This document shows positions 48,479 to 61,600 of a stretch of 64,000 nucleotides of DNA, in pieces. A program made the position numbers and the translations under genes. Under the pieces are notes generated by a model. That model was not told the DNA's origin. It did not search any database and saw only the letters and a list, made by a program, of their open reading frames with translations. The first letter of the stretch is position 1. Each line of letters starts with the position of its first letter. The DNA is from Punica granatum (Eukaryota > Streptophyta > Magnoliopsida > Myrtales > Lythraceae), in contig NC_045131.1 in the NCBI RefSeq assembly GCF_007655135.1, positions 12,942,001 to 13,006,000 on the forward strand, read 5' to 3'.

Positions 48479-48492
48479 AGAGAGAGAGAGAG
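48479..48492 (+). promoter_or_regulatory. (GA)n tract in the KAPP leader
   Basis: A GA run ends directly at the KAPP ATG. GA/CT runs are common in plant core promoters and 5' leaders; a role here is only inferred. Confidence 0.35.
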
Positions 48493-51400
48493 ATGACGAT
48501 GGCGATGATGACAGGGATGAGCATTGTTGGTGTCGGGCTTGGTCATGGTCATGGTGGTGGAGGAGGAGGAGGAGGAGGTGGTGGTGGCGATGGTGTCGCT
48601 GTTAGTAGTAGTAGTGCTGGTGTTATAGGCGCATGTGTAGCTGTCCTCCTCATGCTCTTCTTCATCCTCCTCCTCCTCTTCCTCGCCTGCAAGCCATGGC
48701 GCTTCCTCTCCCCCTTCCGCTCCTCCCTCACCCACCACCACCGCAACTCCCTCAAGGTACCACCCCTACTCTTCTTCTCTCCCCCTCTCTCTGCCCGCCT
48801 CCCTCACTCACCCTCTCCCCGTCCCTTGCTTCGTTGCATTCCCGTTCATTTGATCGGAATGGCTCCCTGAGCTCTCTGATTTGATCTCGATCAATAGCTG
48901 TCTCCGTGCACCTCGATCTCTGGGAGGGGAGCAGCTAGGGTTTATGAGCTGTTTTTGTTATGTTTCCTCCGATCTTTGCTGAAATGCGTGTGATTTTGAG
49001 GTCCGAGCTTATTGTTTCTGATTGGCGATCGGTCTAGGATTTGGACATTGGGTTGGTTTTCTGTGTGATGTTGAATGTGATCTTATGATCCGCAGATACT
49101 TTTTAGGTGTCCTGGATTGGCACTTCCCGTCCGGGTACACTGTTCCATATGATCATCTAAACCTTGGCATTGTAAAAATAATAGGGTTCACATTATTGAG
49201 CGAAGAATATTTTTTGCTATTGAATGCTGTAGAAATGGCAAGAACAACATGTTGCCCGTTTAGAACTCTAAACCCCATTAAGCATTGGTAATTAGAGTCT
49301 GATTGGGATCGACTCGGGGATCTTTTTCTATGTGTTGCGTACCCAGTAATTTGCTCGGTGAATTTAGTCTGCTGGTTGCATCTTTTCAAAACTAGGTAGC
49401 CATATAAGGTCTTTTGCTTGGCTCTAATGGTTTACCCTGTACCTGAGGGAGTAGGGCAAGCGTGCTGAGTATTGGCGCTTGATCACGAAAACCTTTGTTT
49501 TAGCGAATGCAGCCACTTGTTTAGTTTAGGTAGATGCCGGTAGTTGAAAGTGTTGTGCAGACGATTAATGCACGATTAAAAGTTTCTTGGAATGTTAAAT
49601 CAGCATCGTTCTTTTAATGGTAGATCAATTTGGCCGTTAATGTTTTGAGTACCTAAGTGGGCCCTTCAGGCGGAGCTTGTGTCTGACGGACAGATTCAGA
49701 CACTTACCTTTTATATGTCATGTATAACATGAATAAATGCTGCTTAATATGCTAGCTTAGTCATATGATTATGCTGACGGATTACTTTCTGTATCACTAT
49801 TTCTGCTGGCTATTTAAAGCCATGAATGAATATCTCTTGTGGCACTAATATATTATCTCTACTTTTAAGCTGGAAATTTTGTATTTTCTTTGAGAGCATG
49901 TTTGGGAATAATATGGCAAGTGTTTAATATGTGAAAAATTTCTCCACTGTTCACGCTATTAGATTTTCTTCTGTAGGCTGAAGATCTAGAGAGACCCCTT
50001 GTCCCAGATCGTGCAGATTTGGTCCAGGAACAAGGAAATGAATCTGCTAGAAATTATGAATTCGAAGGGTTGCGTCTTCAAGCTGAAGAGTATCTCAGCT
50101 CCCCTCGATTGGAGGGACTTGTTCATAAACAAAGGGTTCCCTCTTTATCGTCACATGTTAACCAAGGTGCAAGGGTGCATTTCAGACATTTTGCCTACAG
50201 GCTTTGCTCATTTGATATAAAAGCAAATGCTAAAATTACCACCCTTCCCCAAAAATTTTATGTTTAAACTACATATGTCCCAGGTGATAGCGTCGTCCTG
50301 GATGTTGTTCCTGATATACCAGAAGATGCTTACCTTGGTCAGACCCTTAAGCGTCCGTATGTGATAAACCGCTCAATTGAAGAGCGAAAACGTAGTAGAA
50401 TTGAAGATCTAACCCCCAGTGTGGGCTCTGATGGCAGTGGACTTCAAGCTTCTTCGCAGAAGGATATTGGAGATCAAAGTAATAAATCTCTTTTCTATAT
50501 ATATAGGGGTTGCTGTTGTTGATTTTGATTTATGAGGCTAAAAGTGTAAAACATGTAATCATATTTCTCTGTTAGAAATGCAGGAAGCTGTCTTACTCTG
50601 GAGGTTGTATCTGGTCCTTCTCAAGGGATGTCTTGTTCAATAAGATCGAGTGATACTAAAAGGCTTCCACTGACCCTTGGAAGAGTGCCTCCAAGTGATT
50701 TGCAGCTGAAGGATTCAGAGGTTTCAGGAAAGCATGCAATGATCAACTGGAATTTAAATGTAAAGTACCCCCCATTTTTTTAGAATTTCTGTAAAAGTAC
50801 CTTAGTATAACGTGACATCCATTTCATGGCAGCCTCGTCTTGTATATCTTGCGCTCAGTATTCTTTACTTAAATTGGTCTCAGAAGCTTAAATGGGAGCT
50901 GCTCGACATGGGTAGCTTAAATGGCACTCTCTTAAATGCTCAACCAATCAACCATCCTGATTCTAGTATTAGACACTGGGGTGATCCGATGGAACTTGCC
51001 GATGGTGATATAATAACCCTTGGGACAACATCTAATGTTTCTGTAAGTTACTCTGCTTAGTCTCAATGCTTATATCAATCACTGCATTGCATGAGAGCTA
51101 GTCTGCTGGGAAATGTGTTAAGTAAATGGTAATATGAGAAATGAAAAAGTACTAAATATTTTCAATGTTTCGTAGTTTTCAAAATGCCTTTTTTTTTTGG
51201 TAATAAACGTGTCTAGTGGTTGCTTTGTACTTTCTGTCATATAAGAATGTAGAGTTTCTGCCAAAGTATTGAAAGTACAGAAATATTATGAATATGGTGC
51301 CTTTGGTAGAGGCTGGAATGCTCTTGTGTGGGCTGACATTGCATCACAGTAAAATGGCAGAAATAATCAAATATTAGTTGCACTTCTTTCTCACAGGAAA

Positions 51401-54025
51401 ACATACTGAAGTTCCTACTTATTACTTTGGCAGGTCCAAATTACATCTCAGACAGAGGACAACATTCCTTTTGGAGTTGGTATGGCATCTGATCCCATGG
51501 CTCTGCGTCGTGGAGGTAAGAAGCTTGCTATGGAGGATGTCTGCTATTACCAGTGGCCTCTCCCAGGACTTGATCAGGTTTGTCAATCATTATATATAAA
51601 ATAATCTCGTGTGATCTGCTGAAGCCTGAGAATTGTAAAATGATCAATGTGCAGTTTGGGGTTTTCGGAATTTGTGATGGACATGGTGGAGCTGCGGCTG
51701 CGAAATCTGCTAGCAAGTCGGTTATTCTCAGCCAACTCGATTTTTTTATATTGCTCTGTGCCGTGATTTCTTCACCAAATAATACCAGTTTGAGTCGGTC
51801 TGTTGCAATTTTGGATGCCTTTCATGCTGATCATTGAATGATCTGTTTTTTCAATATTGAATCCTTGATGCTAAGTAATGTTTTAAGGTAATACAAATAA
51901 ATTTTCTGTCGCTGTCGCTATTGTTTGTGATGCTTATGTTTGTCTTCTTCCCAGGATTATTCCTGAGATGATTGCTAGTTTGCTGTCGGATTCACTAAAC
52001 CGAGAGAAGGTGTTGTCTCTATGTGATGCTTCACATATCCTTCGGGATGCATTTTACAGAGCTGAGGCATGCATGGATCACTACTATGAGGTTCTCAGCT
52101 CATCTAATTCTTCCTCCACCTTTTAACTTTCCTTGTAATGGTGTTAAGATAATTTGGTTACTGTACTTAAAAATTTCCACTGTAACTCTTGATTTCACTG
52201 TTATTTAATCGTTGACATATGCTTTAAACACATCTTTTGTCTGGATCAGATGCTCATCAAACTGAACTGTAATACATGTTCTGATTTGATTGAGCGACCC
52301 ACCCTTAAATGGCTCTTAAGAGATGGGGCTTGTGACTACTTGTATTAAGTATTCCCAAAGTTCTCCTGGGTCCGAGTTACCTGCTTGATTCAGCTCAATT
52401 GAATTAAGATCATCCTACTGAAGAGATAAATTTCTCAAGATTCTGTTATTATGATCAAGACTATAATTACATGGAAGCTGTGTATTTTAGTGGATAACAT
52501 CTCTAGGTTTTGTCCCTATTATAACTCCAGTATTATTCATTTCCTAAGTTGAAGAGCTCTAAAATGTTCAAAGTCCACTGATTCTTCAAAATTTAGTTTT
52601 TGGCGCTCTTATTTCTGTTAAATTAATGTGTATTTCTAGAAACCTCGCTCTTTTAAAAGTATGCAATGGAGACACTCCTGTCAATCTAAAGACCCATAGC
52701 CTCGAGGAAATTCTGGGTCTCAATTCGGTTTTTTGTACATACTGCATGAAGTAGGGTTTATTGTGCTATGCAAACTTGTTTAAAATTCTTGCAATACCTA
52801 ATAATTATTGTTTTCAGGGTTGTACAGCAACAGTCCTGCTCATATGGGCTGATGGTAATGGAAATTTTTTCGCTCAGTGTGCAAATATTGGAGATTCTGC
52901 ATGTATAGTGAAGTATGTGCTTGTCCTTTTCTAAAACGCTCTGAATCATAATTGCTATATCTAGTGTAGATGATAGAGTTAGTTCTGCATGAGTCTGCAT
53001 TGGTATGATTTTTATTTTCTGGAGTTATGTTAAATGCTGTTGCAGCAGTTCTCTTCTCATTATGATGACAACCTCTTTTGTTTTCTGTTATTATATTTGT
53101 ACATCTAAAGTCATCATATGTTTACAGCATTGATGAGAAGCTGATTAAGATGACGGAAGACCACAGAATTGTTAGCCAATCTGAGAGACTTCGGATAAGA
53201 GAAATGGGAGAACCATTAAGAGAGGGAGAAACACGTCTCTGTGGTAATTGAGATTTCTCCAGCTAATATTTTAATGCTCGCTATCTTCATTTATGTGGAT
53301 TAATATACTGCAAAACTGTGAACAGAAAAGGAGAAAAAGGAATATTGATAATAGAGAGTTGATTGGTTCAGGTTTGAATCTTGCTCGGATGCTCGGAGAC
53401 AAATTCATTAAGCAGCAGGATAAACGATTTTCTGCTGAGCCTTATGTAAGCCAAGTTGTCCATGTTGATCGAGCAAGCAGAGCTTTCGCTCTAATGGCCA
53501 GGTTTGTTTCAAACATGCTTTTTCTGTTTCCTGAAATTTCTTTTGAAGTACCTCAAGTATTAGCCCCGTTGTGTTGCTTCTGATTCAGGTTCATTTAGTT
53601 TGTAAACATATTGAATGGGAAGTAGTCTGACTTTAACGACTGTATTATATTTATTTGAATTGTTTTATTCCGGAATTCTTGATGTATTTATTTTAAATTT
53701 GACTTTGGTTTTGAAAAAACTAAAATGCAGTGATGGCTTATGGGATGTGATCAGCCTTAAAAAAGCAACTCAGTTAGTCCTCCAGGTAGTGTGTTTCTCA
53801 ATGGATTCTTCTTTTGTTTTCCATAAAAAGAAAAACGAGTTCCTCAAGGTTTCTGAATCCCGACCTTTACAGGCGAAGGAGAGACGCACTGCAAATGGAG
53901 AAGACTTGGCAGAGAAGGTTGCCACATTATTGCTGAGCGAGGCCAGAAACTTGCGCACAAAGGACAACACTTCCATAATCTTCTTGGACTTCAGCACCAC
54001 CTCTCCATGTAATGTCGATTCTTAG
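48493..54025 (+). CDS. KAPP: Kinase-associated protein phosphatase (FHA + PP2C)
   Basis: KAPP is a type 2C protein phosphatase; in Arabidopsis it binds phosphorylated receptor kinases such as CLV1 and dampens their signalling. Thirteen coding exons by splice sites and frame: 48493-48756, 49977-50166, 50284-50478, 50584-50759, 50884-51042, 51434-51577, 51655-51716, 51955-52090, 52818-52912, 53128-53243, 53372-53501, 53731-53785, 53873-54025; total 624 residues. A Gly tract (21-32) precedes a membrane anchor (about 42-66). The FHA domain (about 220-325) has Gly249-Arg250, Ser264, His267 and Asn288-Gly289. The PP2C domain (about 340-615) has MED (361-363), DGHGG (384-388), GDS (467-469), SDGLWD (556-561) and KDN (604-606), so the metal-binding acids are present. 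Lys358 sits where many PP2Cs have a phosphate-binding Arg. The start is the first ATG after the GA tract. Exon borders are predicted, not confirmed. Confidence 0.93.
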
Positions 54026-54797
54026 CGGTTAGGTTACAAGGTTCGCGTTCTACAATTATATGTTTATTTCCTGCGAGCTCTTCTTTGGAGGAGCTCCCAT
54101 TTGTTGTATCATCCTGCTGAGGAGGGCTCGATACTGCCGAGCATAGTGAGGGTTGCTTGCTTCACATCTGATCCTCGGAGATAGACATGGGATGCCCTAG
54201 TTTGGCAGAAGATGGAGTTCTGGTTTTGTTGGAGTTTTCGTTTTCGCCTGCCTCTTTGAGAGATAAATGCTGATACCAAGAGGCAACCGAGCAGTCTGTC
54301 CCAAGAAACTTGAGTTTTTGCGGATTTCACCATTTTTTCGTGCTGAGAAGAAGAAAGACGGACGAGCCTGCGGGAGCACCATAGATAGGGAATTTTACCT
54401 CAGTAGCGCCATGGAAAATATAGATACATATATGGAGGAGAGTCTATTTCTTTTTCATACCCCCTTCTTTTTTTTCGATTTCTTGTAAAATTAGGAAGGA
54501 TATGGAAGAATTTTACCTCTCACAATCGATGTCTTGTATATATTCAAAATATTTTAGATCATATTCACCCAAAAATATTTTAGATTCTAGAGATATTTTT
54601 TTTCGATACTTTTTGAGTTATTTATTTGGCTTAGTTTGCATAACTTACAAATTGCATGCGTTCAAAAGTATGAGAAAATATTAGTTGAAGATGATACGTT
54701 AAGGTGACGTGATGTTAAATATTCCATACGTATGATATTGTTGAAGTATAAATTCAACATGGTTCTAAACTAAATTTTTTCTCCGGTCTTTTTATGC
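54026..54797. other. KAPP 3' region
   Basis: Probable 3' UTR and downstream DNA. I cannot fix the polyadenylation site. Open frames over it have no motif. Confidence 0.4.
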
Positions 54798-54963
54798 AAG
54801 TAGAACCCTTGTTTGGGTTTGCCACATGTCATCTTAAGAAATTTTCTTTCTTTTTAAAAGAATTTTTATCCACCAAAATACAAGTAAAACTCTTGTTTGG
54901 GGTTGCCACATGTCATCCTAAGAAATTTTCTCTTTTTTCTGAATTTTATTTTACCCAAGTTTA
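54798..54963 (+). repeat. Direct tandem repeat, 83-bp unit
   Basis: Two adjacent copies start CAAGTAGAACCCTTGTTTGG (54798) and CAAGTAAAACTCTTGTTTGG (54881), both followed by GCCACATGTCAT and TAAGAAATTTTCT. Confidence 0.85.
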
Positions 54964-55212
54964 ATTAAATTATCTAATTTCAATTTATTATATTTTCACT
55001 TTTTTTCTAAAATAATTTTCCATTTTTAGCATTTTTTAATTTGAAAAATAAGTTGTCGGTAATCCAATTGACAATGACAAACGATCTATTTGTTATTGCT
55101 TAATCAGTGCCCTCATGACCGTTTCGCTAATTAAGTTTCTCATTTCTTTTTTCTCCATACTTCTATATTTATGAAATTTTGACAATTTCGAAATTAGAGT
55201 GTTTCACTGAAT

Positions 55213-55476
55213 GCACTAACACTTTGGTCCTCAAATTTGTAGCGACCCAAAGCATAGGTCCTCGAAAAAATTGTGCCACCAATTTAGTCCATGAATTTTC
55301 AAAAATTATAACAAAAAGATCATTTTCAGGGTTTTAGAGACCAAAATGCTGGCCAAAAAAGGCCTTTTTGTTAGGATTTTTGAAAATCCAGGGACTAAAT
55401 TGGTGGAATTTTTTTTTCAGGGACCTATATGTTGGCTTGCTTCAAATTTGAAGACCAAAGTGTCAGCGGACATGGA
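55213..55476. mobile_element. Short foldback MITE
   Basis: About 260 bp. ACACTTTGGTCCTCAAATTT, ATAGGTCC, CCACCAATTTAGTCC and TTTTCAAAAAT on the left recur inverted on the right, giving arms of about 95 bp. The loop contains GGCCAAAAAAGGCC. No clear target duplication. Confidence 0.65.
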
Positions 55477-55989
55477 TTTTGTCTATTTTAAAATAAGCCA
55501 CACTATATTAATTTGTTACTGTTTTAATTTTCAATTTTACTAAATCCTCATTCGATCTTCTGAAAATTATGTTGGGGACCGCAACATCGCGTTGGACTCC
55601 TTCCTAGTTATATATCTAAAAGTCTTGTTTTGGAAAGGATGGTGGTGCAAGTGGGTAGGTTTTCTCCACTCGCACCCACCATCTTTTCCCCTTTTTAATT
55701 TTTTTCTAATTTAAAATATTAATGTTAAATATTTTTTTAAAGTTCTTCATTCGTATAAATTAATATTTGAAATGTTTTGATTTTTCGATGAAATGAAAGG
55801 GCGCAATATTAACCTTTGATTGAAACTAATTCTCACTTAAACATTGATTTTGTCGTAACTATTATAGGTTTTTGATGAATTTCAAAGAGTACATTGTATG
55901 TAAAGTTCGTTGCTTGACATTGTTGAGTTTGGTAACGAAGCAGAGTTTGATTTAATTTGATTTCACGGAATGAAGGCAAAAATAGTTGA

Positions 55990-56225
55990 AAAAAAATTAT
56001 TATTAAAACTGAAAAAAAAAGTAATAATTTTGTTGTTGAATTGAGGCAAAAGTAATCAATAATTGAGAGCATTTAGTATTAAAAAATTACTTGTAATAAT
56101 AGATAAAAAAAACATATTAAAGAATTTGTTATTAAATTGAAGAAAAAGATAAAAAAAAGTAATGATTGTGTTGTTGAATTGAGAGAAAAGCAAAAGAGTC
56201 AAGTGAAGTTAAATCATACTCTATT
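55990..56225. mobile_element. Fragment of the Tourist-like MITE family
   Basis: Contains the family repeat (GTAATAATTTTGTTGTTGAA, AGTAATGATTGTGTTGTTGA, ATTGAGAGAAAAGCAAAAG) but no clear terminal inverted ends. Confidence 0.4.
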
Positions 56226-57204
56226 GCCAAATAATAAATTGCTTATTTGCCAAACTATTATATTGTTGAAAAGCAATGACACAGTTACTAGCTTACAATT
56301 GAGAAATTATTTATTATATAAATTAATATTAGAAATGTTTGACTCTTTTTTTTTTTGTGTGAAAATTCATGGGTACAATATTAGGCTATATATGATTGAG
56401 ATATTCTCGCTTGGATAGTGATTTGATCGAGAGTCGAGACTATGAGATTTTTTCAATGAACTTCGAACCTACAATGCAACTATAGTTCGTTACTTCAAAT
56501 TAGCGGGTCATTTAAACTTATTATACTGCCATCATGCTTTTCTAATTAGAACTATTGAAATTCAAATTGAAATTAACAAGTAAAACGGTTAGCTTAATAT
56601 CGTACGACATATTAATTAGTATAATTTTCTAGAAAATTTGCATTACTATCATTCAAGAGTTTGTAGTTTTTGCACATAAATAATTTTATCATTAGTTTCA
56701 CTTATACTATATGCTATGATAATTCAAAAAATTGACCAAATTTTTTTTCGATCGCTGCATTGTGCTGGTCCATATCCTAGTATCGTTTTTACACCTTAAT
56801 ATTCTCAAGGTGAATTAATTTAGGCATTCAGATTAAAATTACGCTTATTGTGCATGAAAATTGAGCATATGCAAATCGCACGACTTCTCGTAAGGACAAA
56901 CATCTCCTTCATTAGTCCTCACAAGAACCCCAATTGTTGTTATGGAAGAAATTATTTTAGTAAGATGAACCCTAATTTTATTGTTTTTCGATGGCCTCCC
57001 ACGAATTAATAGCTTTTCTATAGATCGGACGCGGATCCTTAGGAAAGTTTGCTTTTTAAGATGACCTTCTCACACAATTTCTTTCCGAATTAATGGCTAT
57101 TAATCGGAATGACCACAATGAACAATTTTAAGAATCTTAAGTGGTCAAGGTGACATAAATGAAAAACTGATGGTGGGCAAAATGACATTCAACTCATGTT
57201 TAGA
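56226..57204. other. Gene-free AT-rich DNA
   Basis: No supported gene or repeat. Confidence 0.5.
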
Positions 57205-58054
57205 GGGTAAATAACCAAAAAATCTCAAAATTTTCACATTTTAACAATTTAAGCACGGATTTTTTTCTTCTGTACAAAAAAAAATACCATCGATTTGATA
57301 ACAGTATTAGTACGACGTCAATATCTTCATTAATTTTAATCGAAATTGCTGACGTGTACTTGACGGTCCCATGTGGCACAAGGTGATTGATCGAATGAGT
57401 CACAAATGTTTTTAAAATAAAATTTATTTTTAAAAATACATATAAAAACAAAACACAAATAAAAAGCCTTCAGGCCGAAACCTTAGGAAGAACGAGGGGA
57501 GGTGGCTGGCGGTGGGGGCTTCGCTGCCGATCAACATCCCCTAGCTAGGGTCGCTAGTGAGGCCCCACCGATCGGAAACGAAGAACCCATAATTGGGTCG
57601 TGAGTGAACTATGTTGTATTCGCGCCCCCAGTTAGGGGTGGTGGCCACCGGCGAGGCCCCACGCCGGTCCCATCTTCCTAGCTCACTTAGTCGTTTTTTA
57701 ATAAATTCGAGCGATGGGAGCCTTGTCCCCTTGGCCACGATTGCCCCTATAAGGTCACCGGTGACCTCAATTAGGGGAGTGGTGGCCAAAGGTGAAGAAC
57801 CCACTGTTAGCCACCTCTCCTCTTCTCTAGTTTCGACCTTGGGGCTTTATTTTTTTTTTCCTTTTGTTTATTTTAAATTTTTTAGAGTCATTTTATTTTT
57901 AAAAAATTTAAGACCCACTCGTTTAATCAGCGTAAGCCACGTGACACCATGAAGTACACGTCAATAATTCCAGTTAAAATTAATGGAGATAATGCATGAA
58001 AAACTCATGGTAAAATCGTTAAAATATGAAAATTTTGGATTTTGTTATTAACCC
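57205..58054. mobile_element. Foldback Mutator-like element with GC-rich core
   Basis: 850 bp. The left GGGTAAATAACCAAAAAATC recurs inverted at the right end (GGGTTAATAACAAAATCCAA). The arms of about 250 bp share CATTAATTTTAA, TGACGTGTACTT and TAAAATAAAATT-type blocks. The core (57476-57850) is GC-rich, low in complexity and similar in style to that of 15381-16083; it repeats GCCACC/GGTGGC and CCGGTGAC motifs. No clean target duplication. Confidence 0.7.
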
Positions 58055-58624
58055 GTATTAGTATGGTTGAAGTGTTTCCCAATTTGTTTTTTAGGTAGAT
58101 ATTACAAGAGTTTATTTTTTAAATGAAAATATGGACAGTCACACTCCCCATATTCTAGTGTTTGACCAACCCCAGCAAAGACCTTATTGATAGCTTATTG
58201 AAAATCTTTCGGTTCTTGTTTCCTACAAATTTTTCTAGCTACAAATAGTTTTCTTGCCTTAGAAAAACTGCGATTTTACAAGATGTGATTCGAATCTGAA
58301 ACATCAAGGCAACTGTATAGCCGGTTACCACGGGCCACCTTACCTTGGCGGTAACACTATAAGAATTTGGGGAGTACAGGAGAATTTATTTTTCTGTCTC
58401 TGATTTTCGCTTTTATGAGTTGCTAAGGAAGAAAAAGGTTTTATTTTTATGAATAATGAGATAGATTTATAATCAATATTTGCAATTTTTTTTCCCTGGG
58501 GAAAAGAAACTCTCGTCTCCGTACGGCCATAAACCCTGACCTGACCTCAGCTCCATTAACCCTTTCTCCGTCCTCTCCTCTACTTCCTTCTCGTTCTGGA
58601 GCCCCTTCGTCGTGGAGAGCTCTC
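58055..58624. other. Upstream region of the SPOUT gene
   Basis: AT-rich, turning CT-rich from about 58540 as in a plant 5' leader (TTTCTCCGTCCTCTCCTC). I do not assign a TATA box. Confidence 0.4.
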
Positions 58625-61600
58625 ATGGCGAAGAAGAAGAGAAGACCCGAACCAGAAGTCGGAAGAGACGGCTCAAAAGAGATTCAATCGCAGGATGGTT
58701 TCGCCAATGGCGAGTTTCACGATTCCGAGGACAGGAAGAAGGAAATGAAGCAGAAGAAGAACAAGAAGAAGAGGAAGAGTGAGAAGAATGTGGTTGAGTC
58801 GAAGGAAATCCCCACTGTCAGCATAGCTGTCCCCGGTTCTATCATCGACAATGCCCAGTCCCTCGAGCTTGCCACTCGTGTACTCTCTCGCTCTCTCGCT
58901 TGAATACTGAGTGGACGAGGCTGCCCCTTCTTTCTACGTAGATTTGCAAAATTCGTTTTCGGGAAGGAATAGTTACTTGAAAGCTGGAAAGGAATCGCAA
59001 ACTTCATTTTCTAGGACCAAAACTGACTCCTCGGGGATTGCTCGATTAATTTGTGAACGTCAAAGATGCAACTTTTGATAATTTTGCATCAATTTTGTTC
59101 TTACTTTATCTTGTTCGGTTGCAGCTGGCTGGTCAGATTGCTCGTGCTGCCACGATTTTTCGTATTGACGAGGTCTGCTTTCTTATTTCCCCTGCTTATT
59201 TGATAAATTGGCAGATGCCCATGAATTTTTCTAGTGGAGAATTTGCATACAGTTGTGGGCTTCTGCTTGTTCTTTCCAATATAAGAGCTCCTCTTAGAAT
59301 TCATGTTTCTGGTGAATGTGTATATTGTCTGGATAAAAAGTTGAGAGTTGGACTTTTGCTGTTTCTTAAATTTCGTAGGTGGTGGTGTTCAACAATAAGG
59401 ATGTGCAAGGAGATGACAGTGGTGGTGTGTTGACTGATGATTCTGATGAGAATGAAAGTGGTGCAGCTTTTCTTATTCGGATACTGCGGTATTTGGAGAC
59501 CCCGCAGTATCTGAGAAAAGCTCTATTTCCTAGGCATAACAACTTACGTTTTGTGGTGCGGACTCAGTTTTGCTCAAGTTGCTTTTATTTGTGTTTTTGT
59601 TATCAAGTTTCATTGATTTTGTTTACATTTTAGTATTTTAGTATTTACTATATGTAGACTGAAGTTCTAGATTTGCTACTTCGCATTCTGACAGGGAATG
59701 TTGCCCCCTCTGGATGCTCCACACCATTTGCGGAAGCATGAGTGGGCTCCATATCGAGAAGGCAAGGGCTCTATTTCACATGAAATGTATTGTCAATCTT
59801 ATTTCTCTGTTGCTTTAAAAGTATAGCGTGTACAATACCTTATGCAGCATTTTGAATGTGTCTTTTATGAAACCTGATGAGATTTGCGTACAAGTTTTTC
59901 CATCAGAGAAGTGCATAGATTTGCTTAATGATCATTTTTAACTTCAATGAAGAATGACGGATAGGAGACTTGTAGAAATTACCCTTTTAACTGAAATATA
60001 ATTCAGTATCACTGCTCAAATATCCTGAGAAAAGGCACTGAAGATGTGAACTGTATGTTAGGTAGACAATGGGTTCACCATTACATTTTGTTCTTGCCAA
60101 TCCATAAATTGGACGTGTAATTGAGCCAATTGCGAAGATGGCTGAGCTGAGGATATTGATTTTGGTTACTTGTCCAAGTTTTTCTTCTTGTCTTGGTATA
60201 GGCATGGGCATTTAAGTAACATTTTGCAATAGCTGGTGGAATTGCAGTTATAATATTATTTCATTGAGAATTAATATTAGTCTTCTGCTCCTGGAGGTCA
60301 ATTTTGGTTCTAAATCTGCAATAGCTTTTCCCTTTCACTTGGTTGAAGGACTGCCTGAAGAGTGATAAATATAATTACTCATTCTGTTTCTCTTTCATTG
60401 GGTCGCTGCTTTGTATATATTAATGCTTCAATCCTGTCATTATTCAGGGGTGACATTGAAAGAAAAACCACCAAATTTCTTGGGAACACTTGTTGATGTG
60501 GGTCTAAATAAGGTACATGAAATATTTTGGTATTTATTACCCATCCGAAGCTATGCTTGATGACATGCATTTCTTGCTTGATGATGACCTTTTTATGCAG
60601 AATGTTGTTATTGATCAAGTTATTGAACCTGGAACTAGAGTTACTGTAGCAATGGGGATTGAACGAAATCTGGATTCAGGTAAAGAATCGTTTTTTCTTG
60701 AAGATTCATGTCATCATCTAAACTGTCTGATTATATCCAGCAGATCTTCTTGTGATCAGTAATGACAGATCGATTGTGTAGTGATATTAACCACATTTAT
60801 TATCATTGTTAGAAGCAAACTAAATCCTCTGAAATATAACAACAGTATCTTTTTATGCATTAGATAGTGGACTATTTGGGTCATTCCTTGGTATCTTTGA
60901 TCATTGAAGGCATACTTTCTTCTCCGTTTTCTGTCTGTCTTAATGATAAACTGATGGCTTAATACCAGCACATGTTTTTGCGTTCTTCTAGATGAATAAG
61001 GCTTTTTGCTTCCAAAATTTAAGCACTCATTGCAAATCTCTTCATATGTTTATCTTGTAACCCCATCCATGAGTTTGTTTTAGCCTCTAGCTAAAATTAG
61101 AATCTAGCAACACATCACTTAACTATGTGATTCTAATTGAGTCAAGTCATATTACAGAACAAAGTACATTTGGTGAAATATGAAGTTCTGTATTTTGTTT
61201 CAAAGGTACAAGTGCTCATGATCTTTGTGGCATGTTATGTAATTTGTCTAGAGTTGCCACACCTGGTTGTCTCATCATTGAAGCCTAGGGAAGATGAAGG
61301 AAGGTATTGGGGGTACAAAGTGCGATATGCTTCTTCTATCAGTTCAGTCCTTAATGAATGCCCATACCAGGTAATAATGCTTCATTTTGTTCAGATTCTC
61401 TTCTTCCGATTCTCTCTTCTAGCTTTTCCTTAGTTTTGATGATGCATGTGCATAGTGCTGCGGTGCTAACTTCTTTCTTAATTGCCATCCTCAGGGTGGG
61501 TATGATCACCTGATTGGAACTTCCGAGCATGGAATGGATGTGCGGTCATCGGAGCTTGTTATACCTACTTTCAGGTTTGTTTTGTCATCACTTTCTTTGA

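Noticed and set aside
48388..48755. Minus-strand open frames of 117 and 68 codons over KAPP exon 1
   Set aside because: They are antisense shadows of the Gly tract and membrane-anchor exon, with low-complexity products.
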